Source of the DNA: Prinsepia uniflora
Taxonomy: Eukaryota > Streptophyta > Magnoliopsida > Rosales > Rosaceae
DNA length: 64,000 nt
NCBI GenBank assembly: GCA_032719365.1
Contig: CM064867.1
Span: forward strand, 70,988,136 to 71,052,135
Reading direction: 5' to 3'
Shown here: positions 1 to 10,487 of the stretch, in pieces
Layout of the letters: every line of letters begins with the position of its first letter
Position numbering within the stretch: position 1 is the first letter of the stretch
Translations under genes and position numbers: made by a program
The notes under the pieces: generated by a model
Told to the model about the DNA's origin: nothing
Databases searched by the model: none
What the model saw: only the letters and a program-made list of their open reading frames with translations

Positions 1-96
1 TCAGAATATGGTAAGGCAGTGGGGAAATACTCCTTTGATGGGTCTCATAATGGCTATGTTTTCACTGATCCTATCTATTATTTTGAAGACTTATAA
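1..96 (+). CDS. 3' end of an unidentified host gene (partial)
   Basis: An open frame runs from the first base to a TAA at 94-96 and gives 31 residues, ending in FTDPIYYFEDL. The 5' part lies outside the window. The composition is protein-like and unlike the flanking retroelement sequence, and the bases after the stop are AT-rich, as in a plant 3' UTR. I do not recognise the family and assign no function. A chance frame of this length is quite possible, so this is a tentative terminal exon. Confidence 0.35.
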   Translation, partial: SEYGKAVGKYSFDGSHNGYVFTDPIYYFEDL

Positions 97-981
97 TTCC
101 CGTATTTTACAGGTTCGAATTTCAATGAATAATAAGATTAAGCTCATGAAATTATTATCCTAGATTGGAATAAGTTGATAAGATCTTGTTTTTTTTTTTT
201 CATCTCTATGTCCTTCTCGTATGGCGACATGGCGGCGTAAAAAAGGAACAAGATGAATGATGTTTCTTTGATGAGTGATTTTTCGAGTAGCTGTTGTGGA
301 TAAATGATTCACCAAAATAATAAGTCACTTTTGATATAAAAAAATATGAGATCGGAAAATGTTAGGAAGCTGTTGTATCCATTCATTTTCGTTCTTCTTA
401 TTGATGGATCATTTTCTTTTTGTTTCTCGAGTCTATAGTGAGTTCCAAATAGAGTTTTAAAAGGGTCAACTTTATGTCACTCAAAAAAATTCATTTCCCT
501 ACCATCTTGAGTTATCACGCGCTCCCCAATGATTTGAAAACCTGAAAATTTTTATAAACGGTCATTTTCCTACCATTGTGAGTTATTACTCCCATTAATT
601 AATGACTTATTACTCAAAATGCTCCTATGAATCTGCTGTAAAATCTCAATTTTCTCATAACACCAAATCGTAGCAAAGTCCCCCTTGAATGCCCATTCCA
701 TCGAATCCATTGCACAAAAATTTATTTTTCATTACTAATGGTGTTTAGAGAGCATATATGGCACCTAGTTGGCAAGGAAGTGGCCCGCACATAAGGCGGA
801 AAATTTCAAAAAATCCAACAGTGATCCCACCAAAAAGTTGTGAATTTGGCCTTTATAAATGTTTGTGAACCCCAAGCCACCAACATCATCAATTAATTTG
901 CAGTTACAAAGGAGATTCTTATATGGAGGAGAGTTCGAATTTCCAGCCGAGAAGATGGTTTTGTGGGAAGATGGGGGAGAA
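97..981. other. AT-rich low-copy stretch, no gene seen
   Basis: This AT-rich sequence follows the tentative exon and reaches the first LTR. It has a T-run near 190-200 and two imperfect copies of a TCATTTCCCTACCAT-like segment around 489-518 and 560-589. No convincing coding frame is visible. The right part (about 740-981) looks slightly coding on the minus strand (a GGLGF-like stretch near 870), but no domain can be named. Confidence 0.4.
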
Positions 982-1771
982 TGACAGGACCCATCCCGAT
1001 CCTCCAGGGACTACCCTGAGATGTGCCCTGCTCTCGCCTGACAATTACCCTAGAGTGCCAAAAATACCCTTAACGAGTTTAAAATTAAACAAGTTCAAGT
1101 TCTACATTGCCAGATCAGGGATAAGTATCTTAAACACAATGAGCACATATGTCAGTTTACAAAACAGTACTCAAATCTACCCAAATGGGTTTACAGGTGC
1201 GCAACGACAAGTATCTATGCTTCGGCCTCTAGGTCAGCCCCTGCCTTAGTGTCACGGCCTGCAGGGTCAAGAAAACAATCAAAGGGTGAGTGGAAAAAAA
1301 ATAAACAACATTTTCAAAACAATTTCAAGGAAACAAATAAAGGTTTTCCCCTCTGTTTTCAAACATACATGCATTCAAGTCAAATCATAAGAAATGGAAA
1401 TCGAATTCATAAAGAAATATAAATCTGGACGCATAAACAGTACATCACAATATATCCAATCCTCGCCATCTCAGATGTCTGACATCCCTGATGTCTAATC
1501 AATAATGTCACGGTCTTAAGGCTACACGTGCCGCTCAGGGTCTCAAGTTCGAGTACTCCCTAGGATCCACCAGTGTACGGGTAATATCATAATGGTGTGC
1601 CTTCCCCAGACACTGTCCTAGGTGATATCAACCTCTAGCACTCCTGATCATGAGCCTCTCCTTAGAGCGGCCCCTTTTAGGCAGTGCACCGTGACTACTA
1701 CAGGATACTACGAGGAGGAGACAATAACTCATAAGGATGGTATGTACAGTGTAGTTGTTAAAACGAGTGAA

Positions 1772-2094
1772 TGTCAGGACCCGACCCTCCTCGGTCAGGA
1801 CCCGACTTATCTAGCACCATATTGTCCGCTTTGGGCCTCGCCCTCACGATTTTGTTTTCGGGAGCTCATGGTGCAACTTCCCAGGGGGTCACCCATCATG
1901 GAATTGCACTAGCCTTAACTCGCTTAACTTTGGGGTTCCAATCCCCCCCAAAGCCACTTGAGCTCCCAAAAGGCCTAGTGCTAGATAGGTGTGTGCCTAC
2001 ACCTTTAAGGCACACCACCAACCTCTCCCAGACCATTCTCCCCTCGCAGGAATGTGGGATCATTCACCGTTCCCTCTAGGACACGGGTCTTACA
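1772..2094 (-). repeat. Cassandra 3' LTR
   Basis: On the minus strand it starts TGTAAGACCCGTGTCC at 2094 and ends CCTGACA at 1772. It directly follows the purine tract, which identifies it as the 3' LTR of the minus-strand element. Confidence 0.9.
1871..1943 (-). other. 5S rRNA-derived module in Cassandra 3' LTR
   Basis: The plus strand reads ACTTCCCAGGGGGTCACCCA and then CGCTTAACTTTGGGGTTC. This is the reverse complement of the 3' half of plant 5S rRNA, which includes the internal pol III promoter region. It is a diverged promoter-like module inside an LTR and not a 5S gene. Confidence 0.85.
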
Positions 2095-2095
2095 A

Positions 2096-2108
2096 TCCAC
2101 CCCCCTTA
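2096..2108 (-). other. Cassandra polypurine tract
   Basis: The minus strand reads TAAGGGGGGTGGA immediately before the 3' LTR start, the expected plus-strand primer for reverse transcription. Confidence 0.8.
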
Positions 2109-2150
2109 GGGCCCAGCGTCCTCGCTGGCACACTTCCCGGTCGGGGTCTG

Positions 2151-2162
2151 ACTCTGATACCA
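2151..2162 (-). promoter_or_regulatory. Cassandra primer binding site (tRNA-iMet)
   Basis: The minus strand reads TGGTATCAGAGT, complementary to the 3' end of plant initiator tRNA-Met except for its last base. It lies three bases inside the 5' LTR end. Confidence 0.85.
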
Positions 2163-2165
2163 TTC

Positions 2166-2486
2166 TGTCAGGACCCGACCCTCCTCGGTCAGGACCCGAC
2201 TTATCTAGCACCATATTGTCCGCTTTGGGCCTCACCCTCACGGTTTTGTTTTTGGGAGCTTATGGTGAAACTTCCCAGGGGGTCACCCATCATGGAATTG
2301 CACCAGGCTTAACTCGCTTAACTTTGGGGTTCCAATCCCCCCAAAGCCACTTGAACTCCCTAAAGGCCTAGTGCTAGATAGGTGTGTGCCTACACCTTTA
2401 AGGCACACCACCAACCTCTCCCAGACCATTCCCCCTCGCAGGAATGTGGGATCATTTACCGTTCCCTCAAGGACACGGGTCTTATA
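2166..2486 (-). repeat. Cassandra 5' LTR
   Basis: Near-identical to the 1772-2094 LTR. Its 3' end (2166) abuts the primer binding site. The LTR pair is very similar by eye, with a handful of substitutions, so the insertion is younger than its host LTR. Confidence 0.9.
2264..2336 (-). other. 5S rRNA-derived module in Cassandra 5' LTR
   Basis: Second copy of the 5S-like segment, in the 5' LTR where it could act as a pol III-type promoter for the element. It has the same order of TTCCCAGGGGGTCACCCAT and CGCTTAACTTTGGGGTTCC blocks. Confidence 0.85.
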
Positions 2487-2837
2487 GTGAAAATTCTGTT
2501 TAAACCATTTCTCACAAATCCGAGTTACCCAACTGATCACACAGATCATAATTCAAAATAATTTAATATCCAATCTTTCTTTCAAATCTCTGTTTGACTC
2601 CAAAACTAGTCAACACACTATCTAGACGGGTCTCAAGCCCAAAACATCGTAAAACGTAAAACAGTTCATAAACGACCTTTAATTCACAAGACCATCAATG
2701 AATGATATCAAAGTATTTCAACTCAAATTATATAATAAAACAGTTAAAATAGTTATGCATGCATTTCATTTTTCATATCAAAATTCGTGTCCACGTGGTC
2801 AACGTTGGTCGTCGCCGGTCAACAGTTGACGTCATGC

Positions 2838-3125
2838 TGACGTCAGCCTGACTTTTGAAAAGTCTGGCGCTTCTAATAGCCTTCCACGTGGCACCACCCT
2901 ACTGGTCCACATGGTCTGACAATGTTGACGTGGACCTGCCACTTTAGCTCCCATGTAGGCCTGACAAATCCTGACACCCTACCACGTGGCACCCCCTCAT
3001 TGGTCCATGTGGTCTGACATGGCTGGCGTGGACCTGCCATGTCAGCTGCTAACTGGACCTAACAGCCTTCCAAGTGTCACCCTTTAATTGGCCACATGGC
3101 CTGACAGGTTTGACAGGTGATGACG
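2838..3125 (-). repeat. GC-rich tandem repeats with G-boxes in D LTR
   Basis: Three imperfect units of roughly 100 bp each contain a CCACGTGGCACC-like block, a TTGGTCCAYRTGGTCTGAC block and a GACGTGGACCTGCCA block. Related arrays occur in the other D LTR copies at about 26100-26300 and 31190-31398. CACGTG is the G-box core recognised by plant bZIP and bHLH factors; a promoter or enhancer role is inference. Confidence 0.7.
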
Positions 3126-3736
3126 TGGACTGAAATGTCATCGTTTTCAACCTCTGGCCGGGTCGACCCGTGACCTTGTAACAGGTCAACCGACCCGCAA
3201 ACTTGACCCGACCATATTTCCCTTATTTCACAATCTTTTTCCACCATTTTTCTTCTTACATGCTCGCAATGAACCCAGAAAGGGAACTATGGACCCCAAA
3301 ACATCAAACAATGGTTGGAATTACCTGTTCGAGCATGTTGATTTTCGGTTGAATTTCAAGTTTGCACCCAGTCGATTCTAGTGCTATTTTCTCTTTGTTC
3401 TTCGATCCTATGGACTCATCCAATGTCGAAGAACCATTTATAATGATTAAAACCATCCAATAACCCCTCTAAATTGAATTCAAAATTTTGACCCAAACAA
3501 TGGTTTCAAGTTTACCTGATCCGTGGTTCCTCCACCTCTCTGCAGTGCTGCACCTCTCTGCCCTGCTCAACCCTCTTATCCATTGTCTCAGGTCACTCTC
3601 TCAATCTCAACCTCTCTCAAACAACAAGGGTGGATGGTTGATGGGTTGTGGGTTTGTGTTTTGGGTTTCGGGTATGTGAGGAAAGAAATGAAGATGAGGA
3701 TGAAAATAGGTGATGTATGAATTTTGGGTTAATGGG

Positions 3737-3773
3737 CCAATGGGATGAGTGACACTTGTCACTCATCCATTGG
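3737..3773. repeat. Conserved LTR hairpin (D copy)
   Basis: Arms CCAATGGGATGAGTGACA and TGTCACTCATCCATTGG flank a 2-nt centre. The stem is about 17 bp with one bulged G. The same hairpin recurs in several other LTRs. Confidence 0.8.
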
Positions 3774-4074
3774 TCCACTTAGGATATTTTGAACCAATGA
3801 AAATCAGTCAACGGTACTGATCTCGTAAAACATGAATAGTACGTACTTTCTTCCGTGACCGGTAACTTTCCTGTCCGACGTCCCATTTCGATGTGCCGCC
3901 TGTCTACGGACTCGTGACGTCTTGATCTATGTAATGAGCCTTGGTCAAAGTCTAAATAGTATTCAAGGTCAAAATTCAACATTTTCCTTGTCCAAGGGAA
4001 AAATGGTTATTTCAAATTTAATTTCTGAATTTACATTTTCTTAAAAGTTTTGGTTGTTACAACCAAAGGGAAGT

Positions 4075-4443
4075 TTACTGGTGGAGAGTGGATGAGACAC
4101 ACAAACTCTTTTGGATCCAATCTTGTCCTAATTGCACATTGTAGCGAGCTGTGCTATTAATCACAAAGAAAGCCAACATTAACCTCTTGGAACCAACCAT
4201 GATTTCCAAGGGTAGAACCCTAAGAGTCCTAGTAACAGTCCCAATGAAGTTGGACATTATCGCTGTTGTCAGCAAGCAATCATGGGAAGTCTTACCTAGC
4301 TTTTCCAGCATTCTGGATGGTAGGACGTTGATGGAAGCCCCATCGATCAGGACTTTGCTGATCCGGTTACCTTCCAAGTGGGTAGTAATGAAGATAGGGT
4401 GCATGTGATCTGTCATTTCTTTGGTAGGATTGGAAAATATCAT
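4075..4443 (-). pseudogene. Tat-lineage Ty3/gypsy aspartic protease fragment
   Basis: The minus-strand frame shows the retropepsin-like region of a Tat-clade Ty3/gypsy polyprotein. Visible motifs are MTDHMHPIFITTHLEGN, the active-site-like LIDGASINVLP, PLEIMVGSKRLMLAFF and the end LGQDWIQKSLC. It lies in the same frame as 4477-4833, separated by one in-frame stop at about 4477-4479, so the two are one broken reading frame. The frame ends at a stop just before the D LTR boundary at 4061, and no reverse transcriptase follows. The family is assigned from motif recognition; the protein is clearly non-functional. Confidence 0.8.
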
Positions 4444-4476
4444 CTTTTCCCTAATTTCTCTAAAGCCACTGGGTTC

Positions 4477-4833
4477 CTAAATGAAACCTTGGCTTCCCCC
4501 GTAGTTGACCGCGATCTCGATCACTACTAGAAATGGTTCGTAGGAGATCACATTGGCTTTCATTTGGTTTACCTGGTGGTAGACAACCACCATGTTCTTT
4601 GGCAATACTACCACTAGGTTAACCTCTTGGTGAATCTCTCGTTTCCCTTTATCAGACAATTCTTCCGCTTCCATGATTTCGAACAAGTCCTTCTCGAGCT
4701 CTTTAAGTTCTTCTTTGATCATTCTATAAACGTCACTTTTTTTAGGCATCGTGGTCGAAACTTTCTCTTGTTGCCAGGATGTGAAGATCTTTGGATTAGC
4801 CATTTGACAGCTCCTCTTTAGTAGAGTTGGCAA
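4477..4833 (-). pseudogene. Tat-lineage gag-protease linker fragment
   Basis: This minus-strand frame is continuous with the protease frame at 4075-4443 except for one stop. It is rich in charged residues around KSDVYRMIKEELKELEKD, likely helical, and leads into the protease through VVVLPKNMVVVYHQVNQMKA. It represents the gag C-terminus or gag-protease linker. A B-family LTR inserted upstream at 4876 cuts it off from the rest of the element, which resumes at 10488. Confidence 0.6.
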
Positions 4834-5301
4834 ACGTGATATTTCTTCTGGATCTTATAGGAGTCTCAGACATAGTGTCAGGACCCGTCCCAAATCCCCC
4901 GGTATTAACGTGGGACGTGCTTGCTCTCGTCTAACACTAAGTGTCAGACTAGGGATAATTCCAACTTCAGCCCCACCGGGGCTTCAGAGCGCGCCAGGAT
5001 CCGGAGGAGTGTGATGTCTCGGTCTCTGCTACAGTCCGCATCCGCGATCAACTTGGAGGGCATTAAAAACATCAAAAGCCGTGAGTGGACAAAACTAATA
5101 ATTTTAGAAAAACATTTTCACAAAAAGATATTTATGCCCTTCACTAGAAAACATGCATGCATTCAAAAACCATTTCTCAAATCATTCCCTAGTGCCTTGG
5201 CCCAAAATCCAAAATAAGGAAATCCAGAACGAGTCTTATTTCAATTCATGAAACACAGGGTCTCAGCCCAAAACCACCTCAGTGAAATCTCATATACATA
5301 T

Positions 5302-5303
<2 letters not shown>

Positions 5304-5339
<36 letters not shown>
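5304..5339. repeat. (AT)18 microsatellite
   Basis: Uninterrupted AT dinucleotides. A second long AT tract occupies the equivalent position in the other minus-strand B LTR (12252-12292). Confidence 0.95.
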
Positions 5340-5342
<3 letters not shown>

Positions 5343-5552
5343 ATCATTGACATGCTCTGATGTCTAATCAAATACCTATCACGATTTGTCTATAAGTGTG
5401 CACACTACTCGGGGTCTCACTCCGAGTCTACCCCCAGGATCAACGACGTCTAGGAGGATCTGTCCAAAATCTAGGATCTACGACGTCTGGAGGACTGTCT
5501 GCGGACCCAGTCCGAGACTATACCATATCTCTCACTCCTCGAATGTGTTCTC

Positions 5553-8383
5553 TGTAACGACCCGTCCCGAATTCCGAGATTAGATTAAAGACTAATCAAG
5601 GATTAGTAAGGTTAATCGGTGATTAGTTGAGTGAAATCGGACGAACGGTGTAAAATGACTATTTTGCCCCTGGTCGTGGGCAAAATGTTGACTTTTGATC
5701 CGGGAGGTCCGATGGCCGAGGGCCAAGGACCGTTACGTGGATCGAGTCAATATGAATTCATAGACAGGCGGTACACCGAAATCGGACGTCGAACGAGAAA
5801 GTTATGGTTCACGGAAGTTCGATTGCACCATACACGCATTACGAGGCAAGGATTAGTGGCAATATCTGATTGGGCAGATATTTAGGTGGGACCCATGGAT
5901 GAGTGACAAGTGTCATTCATCCCATTTTCCCAAAACCCCATTTTGTGGATCTAAATGACGATTGGTCCACTTGGAATAAAATATATATATATATATATAT
6001 TTTCCACCCACCACTCATCCTAGCCCTTCATCTTCACCCTTCCCCTTCATCTTGACCATCCATCTCATTTTCCTTCTCACCTGATCACCAGCATCATCCC
6101 TCTTTGTTTCCTTCAAAAACCCGAAACACCCCCTTCTCCATTTTCCCTCTAATACAAACACACCACATCACACCATCACCATACCTACATCCATACATTC
6201 GTGTGAGGAATTTTGAGAGACTGAGAATGACAAGAACGGCGGCCCACGGCGGTCCACGGCGGGGGGTAAGTCAAACCGAACCCGAGAGCCCAGTTTTATT
6301 TTGAAAATTGGAAGTTGAATTTTAATTGATGTTTTGAGTCCCTTTCGATGCTATTGAGACTTAGGGACCAAGGCAACTCGATGAGGATTGATTTGGATGG
6401 AAATGGATGGCTAAAAGGCTAAGAAACCGAGCTTGAAGATCAAGCTTACAGTTTAATCATGGGAGGTATGGTTTCTGTTAGTTTTCATGTGTTTTTAATA
6501 GCTAGATAGATTAGGTTTGTTGCTAGGAACCTATAGGAAGAAAAATGGACAAGATTGGATCGAAAATAGGAGAGATCGGACACTGAACCTGCCATGTTGG
6601 TCCAGACCGGTCTGGTCCGGTTCGAACCAGGCGAACCGGGTTCGCTGGAGGAAGAAGACGATGAATAGTACTGGCACATGGGCTTCACGCGCAGCCCCTT
6701 TGGGCGGCGCGGGGGGGGGGGGGGGGGCTCGTGAAGCATATTTTGGGGATGACTTTAACATGATTTTTAATCTATTCGATGTAACGAACATTTTGTGACT
6801 GGTTTCGTGTCGATCAGATACTGTCTCGATATTGTTCGGGACATCCGAAGGTTTAGGATCGAGTTTAAAATAGTTAAAAATTCGGAAAAATTACGAGGCT
6901 TCAATTAGAGGTTAATAAGGTAGTTAGTAACCCTCTAGATTGATTTGGACAAGTTTGGGAGTCCCAGTGATGATGATTAGCCCGGTGAGGCTTACGACAC
7001 GCAAACCGAGACGGCAGCTTAGGACGGTCTGTGAGTGGACCTTGATTTCTAAATGGTGATGCATGCATAAATGTTTTATATGTTTTATGAATATGATTCT
7101 ATGATGTTGGTTTGGATATTTGTGAATTATATGGTTTCACGCATTTCAAGGTGATTTACTTGCTTGCACGTAAATCGAGGTTTACGATTTTGCACTGATT
7201 TTCCGTGCTTATAGTTTTGGAAATGGTTTCATGAAACGGTTTTGGATTTGAAAAGGTAAACTTGGGTTCGAGACTCATTTATTTTGGAAACCCTCGGACT
7301 CGAAGTCCATTTAGTTACGTTCTTGGGCTAGATGCCCAATTGGTTCTTGAATCGATTTCGAATTTGGAAATACAAAATCGGGCACGAGGCCCATTTGGTT
7401 TACGAAATCGAACACGAGGCCCAGTTGGTTTGTGAATTCGGGCTTAGGGCTCAGTTATGGTTTATAATTGTGATTTTGGGTCGGGGACCCATAAATGGAT
7501 TTATGGTTCATGACGGTTTATGGTGACCGTCATGAACCCTTGAAAGGTTTTTATGGTTCATGACGGTTTATGGGGACTGGGTATGAACCCTTGAAAGGTT
7601 TTGAGAATGATTTCAAATGGTTTTTCATATACCATCCTTTATTTATGGATTGTCTCCTCTGGGGAGGGTCGTTAGCTTGGGTGGACCCCGAAGTAGTCAC
7701 GGAGCACTAACTGAGTGGAGTCGCCCCCGTTGGGTTCCTTACTCTCAGAAAGGCTATGGATTATAACCCCTAGGGAGGGTCATTGATCTACGGACATTGA
7801 CCTGGGTGGACCCTAGGGAGACTTGGGATTTGAGACCCCGGGTAGCACGCGCGTAGCTCTAGATACCATGATAGGATTGGTTATATGATATTGATGAACA
7901 TGATTTCTTGGTTTTTTGAAATTGTGTTTTATGGATAATAAATGGATTTGGGATGAGTTCCCACATATGTTTACTCGTTATGGATTTCTGTAAATGGTTT
8001 TGGGCAGGGGCCCGTGTGACTTGAATTTACGGAACTTGGGGCTGAGACCCTAAATATGGTTGTTTAAACATATGTGGTTTGATAAATGATTTTACTATAA
8101 ATGCATGCTTTTTAGTGAAAGGCATAAAGGTATTTTATAAAATGTGTTTTCTGAACAATTACTTTTCGTCTACTCACAGCCTTTCTGTTTTCAATACCCT
8201 TCAGGTTGATTACGGTGCAGACTGTAGCAGAGACCGAGGCATCACATACCTCCTCCGGATCCTGGCGTACTCTGGAAATCGGTCGGGCTAAAGGTTGAAA
8301 TTTTCTCTGGCCCGACACCCCTTGTCAGATGGGATCAGGAGCGTCCCTCGTTAATCCTGGGGGGATTGGGACAGGTCCTGAGA
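5553..8383 (+). repeat. B-family solo LTR (+) nested in a B LTR
   Basis: Starts TGTAACGACCCGTCCC at 5553 and ends GGACAGGTCCTGAGA at 8383, the final CA having decayed to GA. It is 2831 bp. The flanking 5-mers TTCTC (5548-5552) and CTCCC (8384-8388) differ only by C/T transitions, a decayed TSD. The host B LTR resumes on the right with GTGGATCGTGACACTCC. It carries an (AT)10 tract (5981-6000), a 17-G run (6711-6727) and the stem-loop array at about 7255-7510. Confidence 0.85.
6711..6727 (+). repeat. 17-base guanine homopolymer
   Basis: Seventeen consecutive G follow GGGCGGCGC inside a B LTR. Other LTR copies have short GGCGCGTG-type sequence here, so the run is an expansion private to this copy. 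Confidence 0.9.
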
Positions 8384-10097
8384 CTCCCTCTTGGAGTCAG
8401 TAATTTCAGGTAGTGGATCGTGACACTCCAGGATCATCGACGTCTGGAGGAGACCAATCTTTTCATAAAGGAGGGTATATACATATAGGCGTGAAAACCA
8501 CAATTAGGACTCACGCCTGATGTCATAAATCAACTAGGCCCCTAGCCCGATTTCACAATTTAACTAGGCCTCAAGCCTGAAATCAAAATCAACTGGGCAT
8601 CGAGCCCGATACCTCAGGGTCAGCCACGATTCCAATCATAGTAATGCGTGCAACCATCAGTCCAGGACCGCTCTCAATCCTGGTATGTCGCCGTGAACAT
8701 ATCAACCGCTGCAACCACCTTTAGATCATGGTGCACACATCACCGATCTATCTTCTATACCGTCAGCACTCCGAAGTCGAGCCTCCAGTGGGTGCTCGAC
8801 AACAGGACGTGCATCGTGACCTCTCCGGAGGAACACATCCCCTGTCTGGAGGCGAGTGTCATATCCTCCGTCGCCGTGCACACAACACTTGTCGCGACCA
8901 TACCTCTAACCCATTAGTCATCAATAGAGCCATATGCCCTAGACAAATCAAATGGGTCTCATGCCCGGTTTCACATTTAAACCATGATTGAAAACACAGC
9001 ACGTATAAGCACCGTATAAAACTGAAAACCTCGGAATACGTGCAAATACGTAAATACTAATACCCCACAAAACAATGCACTCATGGCATAACAAAACATG
9101 TTTATAAGCACATATGAAACATTTATGCATGCATCGATTCATAAAACAAAGTCCACTCATAGACCGTCCGAGCTGCTGCCTCGATATCAGTACCATATGC
9201 CTTCCCGGGCTAATCACCATCTCCAGGGTACCCAAACCTATCCAAATCATTTTAAAGGGTTACTAACTACTTAATTAACCCCTCATAAAAGCCCCCTAAT
9301 TTTCCAGAATTTTTAACTATTTTTAAATCTGATCCTAACCTTCGAACATCCCGAACTATATCGAAACGGTGTTCGATCGACTCGAAACCAGTCCCAAAAT
9401 GTTTGTTACATCGAAAGGATGATTTCATATGTTGAGGTCACCCCAAAAATCCTCCCCACGTGCCACCACGCTCCGCCTGAAGGGCCCTGCGCGTGGGCTT
9501 CACGCGCCGGCTACAGTCATCTTCAACCTTTGGGAGGCCGGGTCCGAACCAGTCTGTCGGTTTTTGGTCCAACCGGACCGACGGAACTGGTCCAATCCCA
9601 TTCCTCCCTCATTTTTCGTCTGTTTCCTTCCCTTTTAATTCCATTCTCTATGTTTCTTCATTTCCTATCATTTCATCGATTCAAAACCATGGAAAACCAT
9701 CTAAAACCTACCCATTCAAATCCCCCATTCACGGTCCAAAAGTCCAGTCTTTCCTCCTTATTGTTCGACCACCATCCACCATCCAAACCAATCTCTAAAC
9801 CTTCCTACAAACCCATTAAACACTCCCCAATCGACAAACACATCCCCTAATGTCCAATTCAAAAAATTCAAATTTAAAAACAAAGACTGGGTTGTCGGGT
9901 TTACCTGGCCGTGGTTCCTCCACCGTCTATAGCGGCTTAAGCCGCACCCAGCCACCATCCACAGTCTCATCCTCACTCTGTGTCTCACCCTCAGTCCAGA
10001 AGCAAAGTATTGAAAGGGTTTTGGGATTGTTTTTGGGTGAGATCAGGAAAACCGTATGAAATGAGGAATGGGATATGCATGTATCAAGTTGGGTGGG

Positions 10098-10130
10098 CAA
10101 TGGATGGGTGACACTTGTCACTCATCCATT
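10098..10130. repeat. Conserved LTR hairpin (B copy)
   Basis: CAATGGATGGGTGACA and TGTCACTCATCCATT form a 15-16 bp stem with one wobble or mismatch and a 2-nt centre, equivalent to the hairpin at 48805-48838. Confidence 0.75.
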
Positions 10131-10487
10131 ATCTTGGGGAAAAAGATCTGGGCCCCACTCAAGAAAAAATTCCACTTTTGCCTCGTAAAATATGCTGTTG
10201 TAAATAGTACTTCGGAACTTCCGTGAACCATAACTTTCCCGTTTATTGTCCGATTTCGACGTGCCGCCTATCTGTGGACTCGTAACTTCTCGATCTACGT
10301 CACGATCATCGGTCCTCGTGCATCGGGCCTCCCTGGTTAAAATTTAACTTTTTGCCCTCATTTAGGAGCAAAATCGTAATTTCGTCCTGAACGTCCGATA
10401 ATCCTCGACTAATCTCCAATTAGCCTCAATAATCCGTCATTAATTCCTAATTAATCCTTTAAATTAGGGACGCGAGGTCACACATAG

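Larger units (their letters stand above)
1772..2486 (-). mobile_element. Complete Cassandra-type TRIM retrotransposon
   Basis: This short non-coding LTR element has two near-identical LTRs of about 320 bp at 1772-2094 and 2166-2486, separated by only about 70 bp. The spacer holds a primer binding site complementary to initiator tRNA-Met next to the 5' LTR, and a purine tract next to the 3' LTR. Both LTRs contain a 5S rRNA-derived segment, the defining trait of Cassandra. The element is flanked by the perfect TSD GTGAA (1767-1771 and 2487-2491). It encodes no protein and must depend on enzymes supplied in trans. It sits inside a D-family LTR and so is younger than it. The 5' LTR terminus reads TATAAGACCC rather than TGTAAGACCC, a single change. 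Confidence 0.93.
982..4061 (-). repeat. D-family LTR, interrupted by a Cassandra element
   Basis: Read on the minus strand it begins TGTAACAACC at 4061 and ends GGGTCCTGTCA at 982, the TG...CA form of the other LTRs here. Without the Cassandra insertion and its duplicated 5 bp it is about 2.36 kb. It carries the D-family GC-rich G-box repeats and a hairpin at 3737-3773. The flanking 5-mers (GAGAA left, ACCAA right) do not match, so this is not a clean solo LTR insertion. One flank was probably lost by deletion or recombination. Confidence 0.75.
4876..10482 (-). repeat. B-family solo LTR (-), split by another LTR
   Basis: The plus strand begins TGTCAGGACCCGTCCC at 4876 and ends GCGAGGTCACA at 10482. 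A perfect TSD CATAG lies at 4871-4875 and 10483-10487, and no internal region is present, so this is a solo LTR. Without the nested LTR at 5553-8383 it is about 2.78 kb. It interrupts the Tat-lineage remnant, which continues directly on the other side. It carries a (TA)n microsatellite, the GGGCTTGAGGCCC-type stem-loop array (about 8520-8960) and the hairpin at 10098-10130. Confidence 0.92.

Noticed and set aside
923..1249. Open frame of 108 codons spanning the D LTR start
   Set aside because: It runs across an LTR boundary and has no domain; a chance frame.
1871..1943. A 5S rRNA gene
   Set aside because: Only the 3' part of 5S is present, diverged, and in both LTRs of a TRIM element.
1622..2371. 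Several overlapping frames on both strands in the Cassandra element
   Set aside because: They arise because the two near-identical non-coding LTRs give the same open stretch twice; Cassandra encodes no protein.
982..4061. A clean solo LTR insertion
   Set aside because: The 5-bp flanks GAGAA and ACCAA do not match, so it is kept only as an LTR with rearranged borders.
6531..6791. Proline-rich small protein on the minus strand
   Set aside because: The proline run is created by the 17-G homopolymer.
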